Shown one piece after another: positions 16,941 through 25,247 of a DNA stretch of 34,380 bases. The DNA comes from Oxalobacteraceae bacterium UBA6704 (GTDB taxonomy: Bacteria > Pseudomonadota > Gammaproteobacteria > Burkholderiales > Burkholderiaceae_D). Position numbers and translations under genes: made by a program. A model generated the notes under the pieces. The model saw nothing but the letters and a program-made list of their open reading frames with translations. It made no database searches and was not told where the DNA came from. The stretch's first letter is position 1; every line of letters begins with the position of its first letter. The DNA lies in NCBI GenBank assembly GCA_002454505.1, contig DKJA01000156.1:1-34380 (forward strand). The letters run 5' to 3'.

Positions 16941-17921
16941 TTAATCTTCGTAATCTTTGTAGTCGTACAGGCCTTCATGAAGAGCGAAGTCGCCTTTCAA
17001 ATGCAGATCCAAGACGTAATCGAGGGTGCATTTTTCGATGAAGCGATCAAACTCTTTGCCGCACGCATCCGACATGGAATTGTAGTCGTAAGATTCAAAC
17101 CCCGGGCTGAACCACTTGAGGATGATCTGCGTATAAAGAGCGGCGACCCGGCACGCATGACGGAGCATGAGAACTAGCTCTTTGCTGTCTTCGAAGCCGC
17201 CATAGTCTGCTGGGGGGCCTAGGGGGAAGGTACCATGTGCGACATGGTTCCGAAGGTTGCGCACGAGTTGAAGCGCATATGTGGGCAGCATCTTGGCGCC
17301 GACGTCGATGCCTGTAATGGCTGCATTGTGCTCGGTCTTGTATTGATTGAATAGGCTAATAAAGTTGCCGCAATGGTGCTCGAAGTCCTGCGGAGCTGCT
17401 GAGGCCCCCTTTCTTTCGAACAAATCGTCCAAGAGTGCCACCGCCCGCATGCTGATCGTTCGCTTGAGAGCTTTCTTAGCTATGCTCTTGCGAACTGAAA
17501 GCGGGTCGTAGAGGTGGTCGACGAAGCGATAAGCCTCCTCTAAGCCATTGCAGACGAAAACGAAGCGGGTCAGCGCGGTAGCGTGCGTCGTGTAATGCTG
17601 CCCGTGGTCGCGGATGCTTCCTGCCACTGGTTCACAGTAGAATGCGTCACCTGCGGTTGGCTCATACTTCCAGGCGTCGATCTCAACAGTCTTGAGCTGT
17701 GAGGCAAGCCTCAACCAATCGCCAATCGTTTGAGTTCTGATGTTAGCAGTGCCGTGTTCGCTTTCGTATGTCGACATATTCCCGAGGTATTGCGCAGCGA
17801 AGGCAACCTCGGTTAAGTGTTCGGAGAGACCTCGGGTTGCCGCGCAAATCGGACAAGGCTGCGGTATGTCGAGCGGTGGATCGTCGGAGTTTAGGTTTCG
17901 ATACCGCTGCCAGGTTGTCAT
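16941..17921 (-). CDS. HEPN-like accessory protein coupled to sspD
   Basis: This is a 326-residue protein. Near its C-terminal third it carries RNLRNHVAHG. Within it Arg224-Asn-His-Val-Ala-His229 fits the HEPN RNase signature R-x4-6-H with a polar residue after Arg. A CPIC pair (Cys23, Cys26) lies near the N-terminus. The start overlaps the stop of sspD by four bases (ATGA), so it is translated with the modification genes. HEPN domains are common toxins and RNases in defence and toxin-antitoxin loci, but RNHxxH-type motifs also occur in helical proteins without RNase activity. I do not recognise the whole protein, and it is not one of the described Ssp proteins known to me. Confidence 0.7.
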   Translation of the reverse strand: MTTWQRYRNLNSDDPPLDIPQPCPICAATRGLSEHLTEVAFAAQYLGNMSTYESEHGTANIRTQTIGDWLRLASQLKTVEIDAWKYEPTAGDAFYCEPVAGSIRDHGQHYTTHATALTRFVFVCNGLEEAYRFVDHLYDPLSVRKSIAKKALKRTISMRAVALLDDLFERKGASAAPQDFEHHCGNFISLFNQYKTEHNAAITGIDVGAKMLPTYALQLVRNLRNHVAHGTFPLGPPADYGGFEDSKELVLMLRHACRVAALYTQIILKWFSPGFESYDYNSMSDACGKEFDRFIEKCTLDYVLDLHLKGDFALHEGLYDYKDYED

Positions 17922-18760
17922 TTGTGGCAGACGGCACAGGAACCGTTGCCCTCATCAACTCCATAGATATCGTCGATGTCGTCTGGGCTAGCCTTCACGG
18001 GCCGCAGCGGATTAATGGGAATGGCTTTGCGCATGCGAGCTCGGCGAATATCATATTCCGCCTGAATCGCAGCCACGCGCTCAGGATGTTCCATGTCGCT
18101 GAGCGATTCGCCCTTTGACCAAGTGAAGGGCGACCCATGTTCCAACGCATCCTTTTCAAGGGCTTTAGCAGCCTCATAGGCCTTGGGGTGCTGCTCGCGC
18201 AGCCTCACCCATTCGATCTTCTGCTGGAAGAAGCAGAATGTGCATCCGCTACGCGATCTCCACTCATAATACTTTGGATAGCCAACGCCGGAGTTTTCTA
18301 GGATGTCGATTACACCGACCTTGTCGATACCTGCCTCTCGGAAAGGCAACTTAACAAAAAGGTTGTCAGCTTTAGCCGAGTAGCCCTCGCGGTAGTCCTC
18401 ATCGGCGCGGATAGCTACATATGATGTCACCATGTCGCCCGCCGCGAGCATGGGCCTCACCCAGCTTTCGAACGGGGCTAGCTTCAACTGTCGGGTGCAC
18501 CACCGCGTGTTAGGGTTGGGCAGGAAGTGATTATATTGGCGCAACCAGAACGTGAAGTCACGGTCGGGGTTTAGCCTCAGAATAGGCTTGCCGAGCCGGC
18601 CTTCGAGCTTCCCAAGGAATTCGTAGACCTCGGGCAGCTCTTCGCCGGTATCGGTAAAGAAGTATTCAATGTCGAGCTCGGGATGATGTTCACGCATGTA
18701 AACGGCCAGCGCCGCACTGTCCTTGCCCCCGGAAATCCCTAAAACGTGCCGCTCAGCCAT
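17918..18760 (-). CDS. sspD: SspD: DndC-like PAPS-reductase-fold sulfurtransferase
   Basis: This 280-residue protein has the ATP-pyrophosphatase loop SGGKDS at residues 10-15 and PAPS-reductase/DndC features such as FFTDTGEELPEVYEF. Cysteines at 88, 173, 176, 275 and 278 (WCT, CTFC, CAVC) are suited to binding an iron-sulfur cluster. DndC and SspD activate the DNA backbone with ATP and help insert sulfur during phosphorothioation. The start overlaps the end of the large ATPase gene by eight bases and the stop overlaps the HEPN-like gene by four. Assignment as SspD, not a free PAPS reductase, rests on the DUF4007 and ATPase neighbours. No cysteine desulfurase is encoded nearby, so IscS would have to supply sulfur. 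Confidence 0.85.
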   Translation of the reverse strand: MAERHVLGISGGKDSAALAVYMREHHPELDIEYFFTDTGEELPEVYEFLGKLEGRLGKPILRLNPDRDFTFWLRQYNHFLPNPNTRWCTRQLKLAPFESWVRPMLAAGDMVTSYVAIRADEDYREGYSAKADNLFVKLPFREAGIDKVGVIDILENSGVGYPKYYEWRSRSGCTFCFFQQKIEWVRLREQHPKAYEAAKALEKDALEHGSPFTWSKGESLSDMEHPERVAAIQAEYDIRRARMRKAIPINPLRPVKASPDDIDDIYGVDEGNGSCAVCHK

Positions 18761-21700
18761 TGGCCGCCTCCTTGTCGATAGATGCCAGCTTCATGCCTGC
18801 CTTGGCTAGGATTGCTAGCAATACGTCTGTTTCCAGCCCTTGTCCCTCCAGCATTGAGGCGACTTCATGCGCCTTCATCTCCACCGTTTCTCGATGGCGG
18901 TCCGATATTGCAAACGAGCGCGAGATCATCTTGGTATCCGAGCCAGCGCCGATGACCACGGCAATGGCCTCGCTGTGGGCCTGCCTGCCTTGCACGGCCA
19001 CAAAGGCTTCAGCCTCGCGGAAGCGTCGTGCGGACTTGGCGAGCTCCAAGATTGCCGCATCGATATGGCGATCCACCCAGTCGCGCGGAGGTCTCTCGGC
19101 CGCCATGCTCAGTATGCTTTCGAGCGAAGTCCGCGAGCCATCAAAGTTGGCAAGGCGCGTGGCGAAGCCATCCATTTGCAGGTCGCCTGAGATTCCGGAG
19201 ACCGAGTGGGCGCGCGCTCGTAGTGCATCTAGGTCATCGCGGCTCGCATCGAGCGCGGAAAGCATCTTGGCCTCGACTTCAGCGAGCATCGTGCCATAAG
19301 CGCCGACGAGCTCCTGGAGCGGCGCGCGGAGAGCCTCTACATAGGCTTTGCCATCGGCTGCGCTTAAGAGTGCCGCCAAGTCGACGAACAAAACCTTGTG
19401 CGGATCGCTAGCTTTTAAGAGCATGTCGCGCATCTCCTTGGCCGTCTTCCCCAGCCGCGAGGTGCGCCGAGCCCATTCGGGCAGATTGAAGACCATCGCG
19501 ACTAAGCCGCGGGCCGCTTCAAGCGGGTCGGACGCGCCAGCGTTTTCGCCAATCTCAGCCAAGAGCTCGGAGATACCTTCAAGGATCTGGCTCTTGTCTT
19601 CATCGATGGCCACCCAACGCAGCGAGAAGCGGTCGGGGTCTTGAAGGCACTCGTCGATGTCGAAGTCGGTGAGCCGCGGCACGAACATCTCGTCCTTATA
19701 AACGGCGATGTTGGCCTTGTGGGCAAGCAGGAAGGCCGTCAGGATCACCGGCTGAATGCCGCGCTTCATGCCGAAGCGCGGCGCGCTCCACATTGCGTAG
19801 ATTTCGTGCGCGCCCACGCGGGCGTCGGCGTCCGAGAAGCGAGCGCGGGTAGCATTCCAGAGCGGGGCGAATTTCTTGGCGAAACCATCGCCAGGGGGCA
19901 TGCAGCGCCATGCGCCTGAAGCGTCTTGGCGATGAAGCTCCGTGCTCTTAAGCAGTGTCTCATAGAGGCCGCGCTCTGCCGGAAATCCTTCGAAGCCCAA
20001 GGCCTCTTGGCCTTCGGCGTTGATCATTGCGTGTAGAAGTTCCCGGCGGGCCTTCACGCTGTTGCTCGACACACTGTCACGGTTGACCAGCTCGCTCCAC
20101 ACCCAGGGCGTATCCACGAAAAGGTCGTCGGCGAGCTGGGATGCCTCAGGAGAAAGCTTCTCTCCTGGCTCTACGATCTGATGCTCGCCCTTGTGCCACT
20201 TTGCTCGCGATACTGCAGCTTGCAGCTGGTCCTCAAGGTCCGCTCGCGTCGCCGCCAATCGCGCGTAGACCTCGCGGCGAGCGACGGCGTCGCCGGAAAG
20301 CTCATGTCTCTCTTTGACTTGCTCCAACGCCACCAGCTCAGCAGAGAGCTCGGTGATGCGGGCATGGTTGGTAGGGATGCCCACCAACACAGGCCAAGGA
20401 CGAAGCCTTGAGCAGTCCGCTGCTCGAACGCTTGCAGTCCGTTGGCTCATACCTTTGTTTGGAAGGGCCAAGATGAACGCCCCAAACTCGCCTTTTTTAG
20501 GTTGGAAGTTGGCGGCGATTTTTTCCGCTTGCTCGATGCTACAAAGTGAAAGCTCCATCCATCGCATGGTGCCCGTCTCGTGATAATGACGTTTGGCCAC
20601 TACTGGATGCAGGCCCATGAGCTGTGCGAGCCAAGCGTAATCGATCCCTGGCGAGGCAGCGAGGGCTTGGGCGATGGCCGCATCGATGTCGAAATCGCTG
20701 CCTTCGAATACTGACCAAGCGCCGGTATAGCTCTTGAATAGCACGACCTTAAGCGAGCTGAGCTTTGCGAGCGCGACGTCGAGTTCCTCGCGCGTCTTGT
20801 CGTAGAAAAGGGCGCCGAGCGCGGCGGCGTCGGCTGCTAGGCCGGAACCGTTGCGGAACAAATCAATGATCGCAATATTCTTGATCAGAGATACGAGCAA
20901 CGCGTCGCCTGTCTTTACCTCGGCCCGCTCGACGGCTTCCACCGCCTGCGACCAGCGATGTCCGTCGGGGGAGGCTAGGATTGCTGGTTCCAGGTTCGAT
21001 CGCAGGTAGTCCCAGTAGTCGCTCGGACGATACCAACTTGCATCGCTCTTGAGTGTCGAGTTCAGATAGGAGCGGAAGCCATGGGGCTCCACTGACGACA
21101 GGAAGCCGAACGTGCTGCGCTCGTTTTGTCCAAACTGTCGCTTGGAGATTGGGCCCAGCAGCGCGGCCATGGCGGGGTGCAGTGGCCAACAGGCCTCTAA
21201 GGCCAGAGCGAAGTTCTGGCCCACTGCAGGCCGGCGCGAACGGATCGCCTCGGCAATGGCCTTGGATGCGTCGCACATCCAAGGCGGGCGCTCCTTGGCC
21301 TTGATCGCTCGACCGATGAGCTCGACGACTTCGTCGCTCGCCGCAACGAAAGGAAGGTCGAGGTAGCGGCCTTGGATCTTTGCCCAATCATCACGGGTGT
21401 CGATACCCAGGCGGGCCGAATACTGCGCGAAGGATTGATGCAGAACACCAACGACCACCAAGCGGCCTTCAGAACGAGCGGCGGCCTCTGCAAGCTCTTG
21501 GAAGAAGTAGACATCGTCACCGGAACCAAGGGCGGAGGCCTCCAGGAACTTGCCCATCTCGTCGATGATGACTAGCACTCCGTCCTGCGGGCGACTTTTG
21601 GCCTCTTCTAGCAGCTCGGTGATTAGCGATTGGGCATTCGGCTTGCTGCGGCCGTCCACTGTCTTGCCCTGCGCGCGGCGCAGTGCGGCATGAAGTTCCG

Positions 21701-22088
21701 CTACTACGCTGCCACGTCGGCCGACGGTCGGGACTAGCAGCCAGCCCTTGTGGACCGGAAATGCCTTATCGAAAGAGGGTTTAGAGTCCAAGCCCAAGAC
21801 TTCACGCGCTTTTGCCCGAAGATTCTTGTCGGGATGCAGCACACTTGCCAATGCGACGGCTAACGAGCTCTTGCCCCCGCCGAACGGGCCCGTCCAAGTG
21901 AAGCACCGTTGGTTAGTGCTGGAAAGCTGCTTACACATCCCATCGACTACGGAAGCCGCAGTCGCGTGGCATATGTACCCGTCGAGGGCGTCAGCGCGGC
22001 CGATGTCGGCGTCGACTCGGATAGAGCGCTGGTATTGGCGCGAAATCTGGACTATATCCGAAAGCGGCTCTCGGTTCTTATCAGTCAT
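18753..22088 (-). CDS. sspC: SspC: large ATPase of the ssDNA phosphorothioation module
   Basis: This 1111-residue P-loop protein has Walker A GPFGGGKSS at residues 67-75, inside FTWTGPFGGGKSSLAVAL, and Walker B VLVIIDEMGKF with Asp176-Glu177. The rest is a long helical region without recognisable catalytic motifs. In Ssp loci the ATPase between the DUF4007 protein and the DndC-like protein is SspC, required for placing phosphorothioate on one strand. It overlaps sspB by eight bases at its start and sspD by eight at its end, so the three are translationally coupled. Without the neighbours it would only be an AAA-like ATPase. The order and coupling make SspC likely. Confidence 0.75.
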   Translation of the reverse strand: MTDKNREPLSDIVQISRQYQRSIRVDADIGRADALDGYICHATAASVVDGMCKQLSSTNQRCFTWTGPFGGGKSSLAVALASVLHPDKNLRAKAREVLGLDSKPSFDKAFPVHKGWLLVPTVGRRGSVVAELHAALRRAQGKTVDGRSKPNAQSLITELLEEAKSRPQDGVLVIIDEMGKFLEASALGSGDDVYFFQELAEAAARSEGRLVVVGVLHQSFAQYSARLGIDTRDDWAKIQGRYLDLPFVAASDEVVELIGRAIKAKERPPWMCDASKAIAEAIRSRRPAVGQNFALALEACWPLHPAMAALLGPISKRQFGQNERSTFGFLSSVEPHGFRSYLNSTLKSDASWYRPSDYWDYLRSNLEPAILASPDGHRWSQAVEAVERAEVKTGDALLVSLIKNIAIIDLFRNGSGLAADAAALGALFYDKTREELDVALAKLSSLKVVLFKSYTGAWSVFEGSDFDIDAAIAQALAASPGIDYAWLAQLMGLHPVVAKRHYHETGTMRWMELSLCSIEQAEKIAANFQPKKGEFGAFILALPNKGMSQRTASVRAADCSRLRPWPVLVGIPTNHARITELSAELVALEQVKERHELSGDAVARREVYARLAATRADLEDQLQAAVSRAKWHKGEHQIVEPGEKLSPEASQLADDLFVDTPWVWSELVNRDSVSSNSVKARRELLHAMINAEGQEALGFEGFPAERGLYETLLKSTELHRQDASGAWRCMPPGDGFAKKFAPLWNATRARFSDADARVGAHEIYAMWSAPRFGMKRGIQPVILTAFLLAHKANIAVYKDEMFVPRLTDFDIDECLQDPDRFSLRWVAIDEDKSQILEGISELLAEIGENAGASDPLEAARGLVAMVFNLPEWARRTSRLGKTAKEMRDMLLKASDPHKVLFVDLAALLSAADGKAYVEALRAPLQELVGAYGTMLAEVEAKMLSALDASRDDLDALRARAHSVSGISGDLQMDGFATRLANFDGSRTSLESILSMAAERPPRDWVDRHIDAAILELAKSARRFREAEAFVAVQGRQAHSEAIAVVIGAGSDTKMISRSFAISDRHRETVEMKAHEVASMLEGQGLETDVLLAILAKAGMKLASIDKEAANG

Positions 22089-23004
22089 AGGCGCGCCTAA
22101 TCATATTTTTGACGTCTTCCTTCGACAGGTCCTTGCGGTGAATTTGGCGAAGGCCGGCCGAATCAGTCCATTCGACTTTGCGTCCAGTGAGGTCCGACAG
22201 AGCAATCAGTCGTTGGGCGATCGATTCCTCGTCGAGTTTGAAGACCCGTCCAGGCGAGCCCTCCGCGTAGGCCACGGTTTCGAACGCCAGCGAACTTTGC
22301 CCTTCGGCCTCTCGATTCCAGAAATCGACCAGGGCATAGGCGAAGATGCCGTTATGCAGCGAAGCTTTCGGACCGCGCCGAAAAGCGTATTGGCCCTTGT
22401 GCACCTCTTGCAACAGACCCAACTCCCCCAAGAGTGGCTCAGCGAAATCCTCAGGAGAGCCACCCGCGGCACGCGGCGCGTAACTGCGAAGGCACGTCTC
22501 TAAATCGCGCGAGATCGTAGAGGCCGACAGTCGATGCTTTGCGTCGATTTCACGCGCATAGCGGGTCAAAGGCTCCTCTAATTCTTGGCGGGTGAAGGTT
22601 GGGGCCGTTACATGATTGAACAACCAATGCCAAGTTGTCGAGCGAACGCATCGACCTGCGAGCTGCCAATGGGCAAGCCAAGCCGTCGATGGACTCTCAG
22701 CGTATGGATCGAGCCCGCCGTCAATCAGGATCTCTTTGGCAATGCTACGAATGCGAAAACTGTCGCCATCCTCAACCATTACGCCACAAGCCAAGGCCCA
22801 ATGGCGGATAGATGCCACCATGTTCTTGCCTACGCCGAAATCTGCTATGGCCTTCTCGCTTGAGAACGTCGACTTAAGGATCAAGCCGCCGTCGCAGCCT
22901 AAGTCGAACATCTTTTTAAGCCACATTTGACGCAACGGAAACGTCTCGTGGCCTGAGAAATGAGCTGGCATTCCTCGATTAATTTTAGATACGGCATCAT
23001 TCAT
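22081..23004 (-). CDS. sspB: SspB: DUF4007 protein of the phosphorothioation module
   Basis: This 307-residue protein opens with the DUF4007 hallmark HFSGHETFPLRQMWLKK (residues 15-31). In the SspABCD system SspB is the DNA-nicking subunit, and I recall its domain as DUF4007. It is the first gene of the minus-strand operon sspB-sspC-sspD-HEPN-like. The ATG at 23004 is used here. An in-frame ATG eleven codons later (MPAHFSGHE) is also possible, since the ribosome site before either is weak. A perfect palindrome lies about 55 bases upstream and may be the operator. Confidence 0.8.
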   Translation of the reverse strand: MNDAVSKINRGMPAHFSGHETFPLRQMWLKKMFDLGCDGGLILKSTFSSEKAIADFGVGKNMVASIRHWALACGVMVEDGDSFRIRSIAKEILIDGGLDPYAESPSTAWLAHWQLAGRCVRSTTWHWLFNHVTAPTFTRQELEEPLTRYAREIDAKHRLSASTISRDLETCLRSYAPRAAGGSPEDFAEPLLGELGLLQEVHKGQYAFRRGPKASLHNGIFAYALVDFWNREAEGQSSLAFETVAYAEGSPGRVFKLDEESIAQRLIALSDLTGRKVEWTDSAGLRQIHRKDLSKEDVKNMIRRAYD

Positions 23005-23058
23005 GATCGTAGTCTACCCTGAACTGGTGGATCCCGCCAGTTGGAATACCTTGCTTTA

Positions 23059-23074
23059 CTGTATAAATATACAG
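23059..23074. promoter_or_regulatory. Palindromic operator-like site upstream of sspB
   Basis: CTGTATA-AA-TATACAG is a perfect 7-base inverted repeat with a two-base centre, 55 bases before the sspB start. On the minus strand it contains TATATT and TATAC stretches that could be part of a -10 region. A regulator binding here would control the sspBCD operon. No regulator gene is seen within the island, so the binder would be encoded elsewhere. Confidence 0.45.
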
Positions 23075-23146
23075 CATTCTACCTCTCGGCACTCTGCAAC
23101 TGCCGATTTTCATCAACGAGAGTCCTACTCAAGTGCAGCCTGTAGC

Positions 23147-23164
23147 GTTCGATTCCAGCCAGCG
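23147..23164 (+). repeat. Candidate island attachment site (right)
   Basis: This sequence matches the T-loop and 3' part of tRNA-Thr (5270-5287) at 16 of 18 bases in the same orientation. After the match, both sites continue into AAAT-AGT-like sequence with small gaps. It lies between the last island gene and the first gene with flank-like composition, where a right end is expected. T-loop sequence is common to many tRNAs, so chance is not excluded. Confidence 0.35.
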
Positions 23165-23409
23165 CGGCAAAATTTAGTAGTAAAAACAGAGGGTTACACT
23201 ATTAAGCTTGTAACGCTTTTGTGCATTGCCGTGGAAATTGTTATGCAGCCGCCACTTAAGTCGCTTAGCCCACCGTGACGTGGCCATTGCTCCAACATCA
23301 TTTGTGCGCAGTCAGCTGTGCCCGCCATGGACTTCGCAACATAGCTATGGACGAGGCCACCAGCGCACGGGCGCCGCAGTTGCCCCGTGAGCCGACGGGC
23401 TCGGGGCAG

Positions 23410-24372
23410 TCAGCTCTGCCCGCCCTCCACCTGAGCATTCGCCACAATCACATCCCAAGGCGCCGGCGACGGAAAAATCTCCTGCAGAAACGCCACGAAC
23501 GCCTTCACGTTCGGACTGCCGCGCCGGCTCTCGGGCCACATCGCCGTCACCACAAAACGTTCGACGGCGAGCTCCGGCAGTATCGGCACCAGCAGCCGCC
23601 GTTCGACGTGGTGGGCGGCCGCATACGTCGGCGCGATGCCGATGCCGCCGCCCGCAACGAGCGCCGCCAGCACGCCATCGGTCGCGTCGATGACGATGCC
23701 CGAATCCGGCGTCATCTCGACCACCCTCTCGCCCACATGGAACGGCCAGCGCAGCGTCTGCCCCGAGCTCTGGTAACGGAAGTTCACGCAGTCGTGTGTC
23801 AGCAAGTCTTCGATGTTGCGGGGGACGCCGCGGCGCGCCAGGTAGTCCGGTGCCGCGAAAGCGCACAGCCGATGGGGTGTCAGTGGGCGCGATACCAGCC
23901 GTGAGTCGCCCGGTGCGCCCACGCGCAGCGCCACGTCGATGCCTTCCTCGACGAGATCGGTGTAGCGGTCGCCCATGCGCAGGTCGATTGTCACCTTCGG
24001 ATAGCGTGCGCGGAAGCGCGGCAGCGCTGGCGCGAGGATGTGGGTGCCGACGGGGAGCGGGGCCGTCACGCGCAGCGTGCCCGCCGGTTCGGCCCGCGCG
24101 CTCGCGGCGGCCTGTTCGATCTGTTCGACCTCCTGCAGCAGCCGCGTGGTGCGTTCCTGAAGATCGCGTCCCTCGGGCGTCAGTGCCAGCGAGCGCGTGG
24201 TGCGCGTGAACAGGCGCACCTTCAGGTGCTCCTCCAGCCGCTGCACGCTCTTGCTCACCGCGGAGGGCGAGATACCCAGCGAGCGCGCCGCCGCCGTATA
24301 GCTTCCCAGCGAGGCAGTGCGGGCAAACGCGATCAGCCCGGTGAGACTTTCCAATCCGATTTGTGCCGTCAT
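23410..24372 (-). CDS. LysR-family transcriptional regulator
   Basis: This 320-residue cytoplasmic regulator has an N-terminal winged helix-turn-helix (about residues 7-66, with the LysR signature AARSLGISPSAVSKSVQRLE) and a C-terminal substrate-binding domain. It is transcribed divergently from the SDR-OYE pair across a 103-base gap, the usual arrangement in which a LysR protein controls its neighbour in response to a substrate. Composition is that of the chromosome flanks, not the island. Effector unknown. Confidence 0.92.
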   Translation of the reverse strand: MTAQIGLESLTGLIAFARTASLGSYTAAARSLGISPSAVSKSVQRLEEHLKVRLFTRTTRSLALTPEGRDLQERTTRLLQEVEQIEQAAASARAEPAGTLRVTAPLPVGTHILAPALPRFRARYPKVTIDLRMGDRYTDLVEEGIDVALRVGAPGDSRLVSRPLTPHRLCAFAAPDYLARRGVPRNIEDLLTHDCVNFRYQSSGQTLRWPFHVGERVVEMTPDSGIVIDATDGVLAALVAGGGIGIAPTYAAAHHVERRLLVPILPELAVERFVVTAMWPESRRGSPNVKAFVAFLQEIFPSPAPWDVIVANAQVEGGQS

Positions 24373-24475
24373 GGAATGATTAAATCAATCTCCGCCTGGA
24401 TTGTCAACGACTCGGCATAGTTGGACACTGGCATCACCGGCACCGCTGTGGTGTCCCCACTAAAGAAGGCACATC
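24373..24475. promoter_or_regulatory. Divergent promoter region between LysR and SDR-OYE genes
   Basis: This 103-base gap lies between divergent starts and must hold both promoters and the LysR operator. A ribosome site AGAAGG precedes the SDR ATG by about 6 bases. Individual -35/-10 boxes are not clear enough to place. Confidence 0.5.
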
Positions 24476-25237
24476 ATGAACACCCAAATCACGGCATCGA
24501 ATCCGCTCTCCGGCACGCAGGCCAATGCGCTTGCCGGCAAGGTCGCCGTCATCTTCGGCGGCACATCCGGCATCGGCCTGGCGGCCGCGATCCAGGCCAG
24601 GGCCGCCGGCGCGCACGTCATCGTGATCGGCAGCGACCGCGAACGGGCCCGGCAGGCAGCCGAGGAACATGGGCTCGACTGGCGCGCCGCCGACGTGACG
24701 CAGCCGGAGGCGATCGCAGCAGCGTTGCGCGACATTCCGAAAGTGGATCACCTGGTGCTGCTGGCCGGTACCTTCGTGGCGGCCAAGGTCATCGAAGGGG
24801 ACGTGGACTACATGCGCCGCGCCTTCGAGGAACGCATCTGGGCCTCCGTGCACACGATCCGCGCGCTGGGCGAGCGGCTGTCGCGGGACGGCTCCATCAC
24901 CTTCATCTCCGGCGTGCTGGCCGACCGGCCGAATGCGCAGGGCACCGCGATCCTCGCCGCGGCTTCCGCATCGATGGAGGCGCTGGCCCGCGGCCTGGCG
25001 CTGGAGCTGGCGCCGATCCGCGTCAATACGCTGTCGCCCGGCCATGTCGAAACGCCGCTGCTGCACAAGGTGCTGGGCGCGGCGCGCGACACCGTCCTGC
25101 CGGCCATGCGGGCAGCGACGCCGACGAAGCGCCTGGGCACGGCGGAAGAAGCAGGTGCCGCAACCGTCTTCCTGATGGCGAACGGCTGGATGAACGGCAC
25201 GACGCTGCATATCGACGGCGGCGTCCGTCTCGTCTGA
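24476..25237 (+). CDS. SDR-family protein with substituted catalytic residues
   Basis: This 253-residue Rossmann-fold protein has the NAD(P)-binding GGTSGIG near residues 28-34 and a conserved end (LSPGHVETP, HIDGG). In the active-site helix, where classical SDRs have Y-x3-K before the AAVEAL-like block, this protein reads LAAASASMEAL, so Tyr and Lys are replaced by Leu and Ser. It resembles the PRK07041-type SDRs, a large group with the same feature (recalled). It may use a different mechanism, bind a ligand or partner only, or act on unknown substrates. It lies 10 bases before the OYE gene, in one operon, under the divergent LysR. Confidence 0.85.
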   Translation: MNTQITASNPLSGTQANALAGKVAVIFGGTSGIGLAAAIQARAAGAHVIVIGSDRERARQAAEEHGLDWRAADVTQPEAIAAALRDIPKVDHLVLLAGTFVAAKVIEGDVDYMRRAFEERIWASVHTIRALGERLSRDGSITFISGVLADRPNAQGTAILAAASASMEALARGLALELAPIRVNTLSPGHVETPLLHKVLGAARDTVLPAMRAATPTKRLGTAEEAGAATVFLMANGWMNGTTLHIDGGVRLV

Positions 25238-25247
25238 GGAGCATTCC

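Larger units (their letters stand above)
23005..23409. other. Intergenic region at the right end of the island
   Basis: No gene is supported here. The stretch holds the promoter side of sspB, the palindrome at 23059-23074 and the candidate right attachment site. It also holds a 19-base sequence at 23308-23326 repeated at 23406-23424 with one mismatch (GCAGTCAGCTsTGCCCGCC). The second copy overlaps the 3' end of the LysR gene, so the first looks like a duplicated scrap of that end. Confidence 0.5.

Noticed and set aside
17918..18760. Assimilatory PAPS reductase (CysH) for sulfate reduction
   Set aside because: There are no cys genes nearby. It is coupled to DUF4007 and ATPase genes, and the extra CxxC pairs fit DndC/SspD better.
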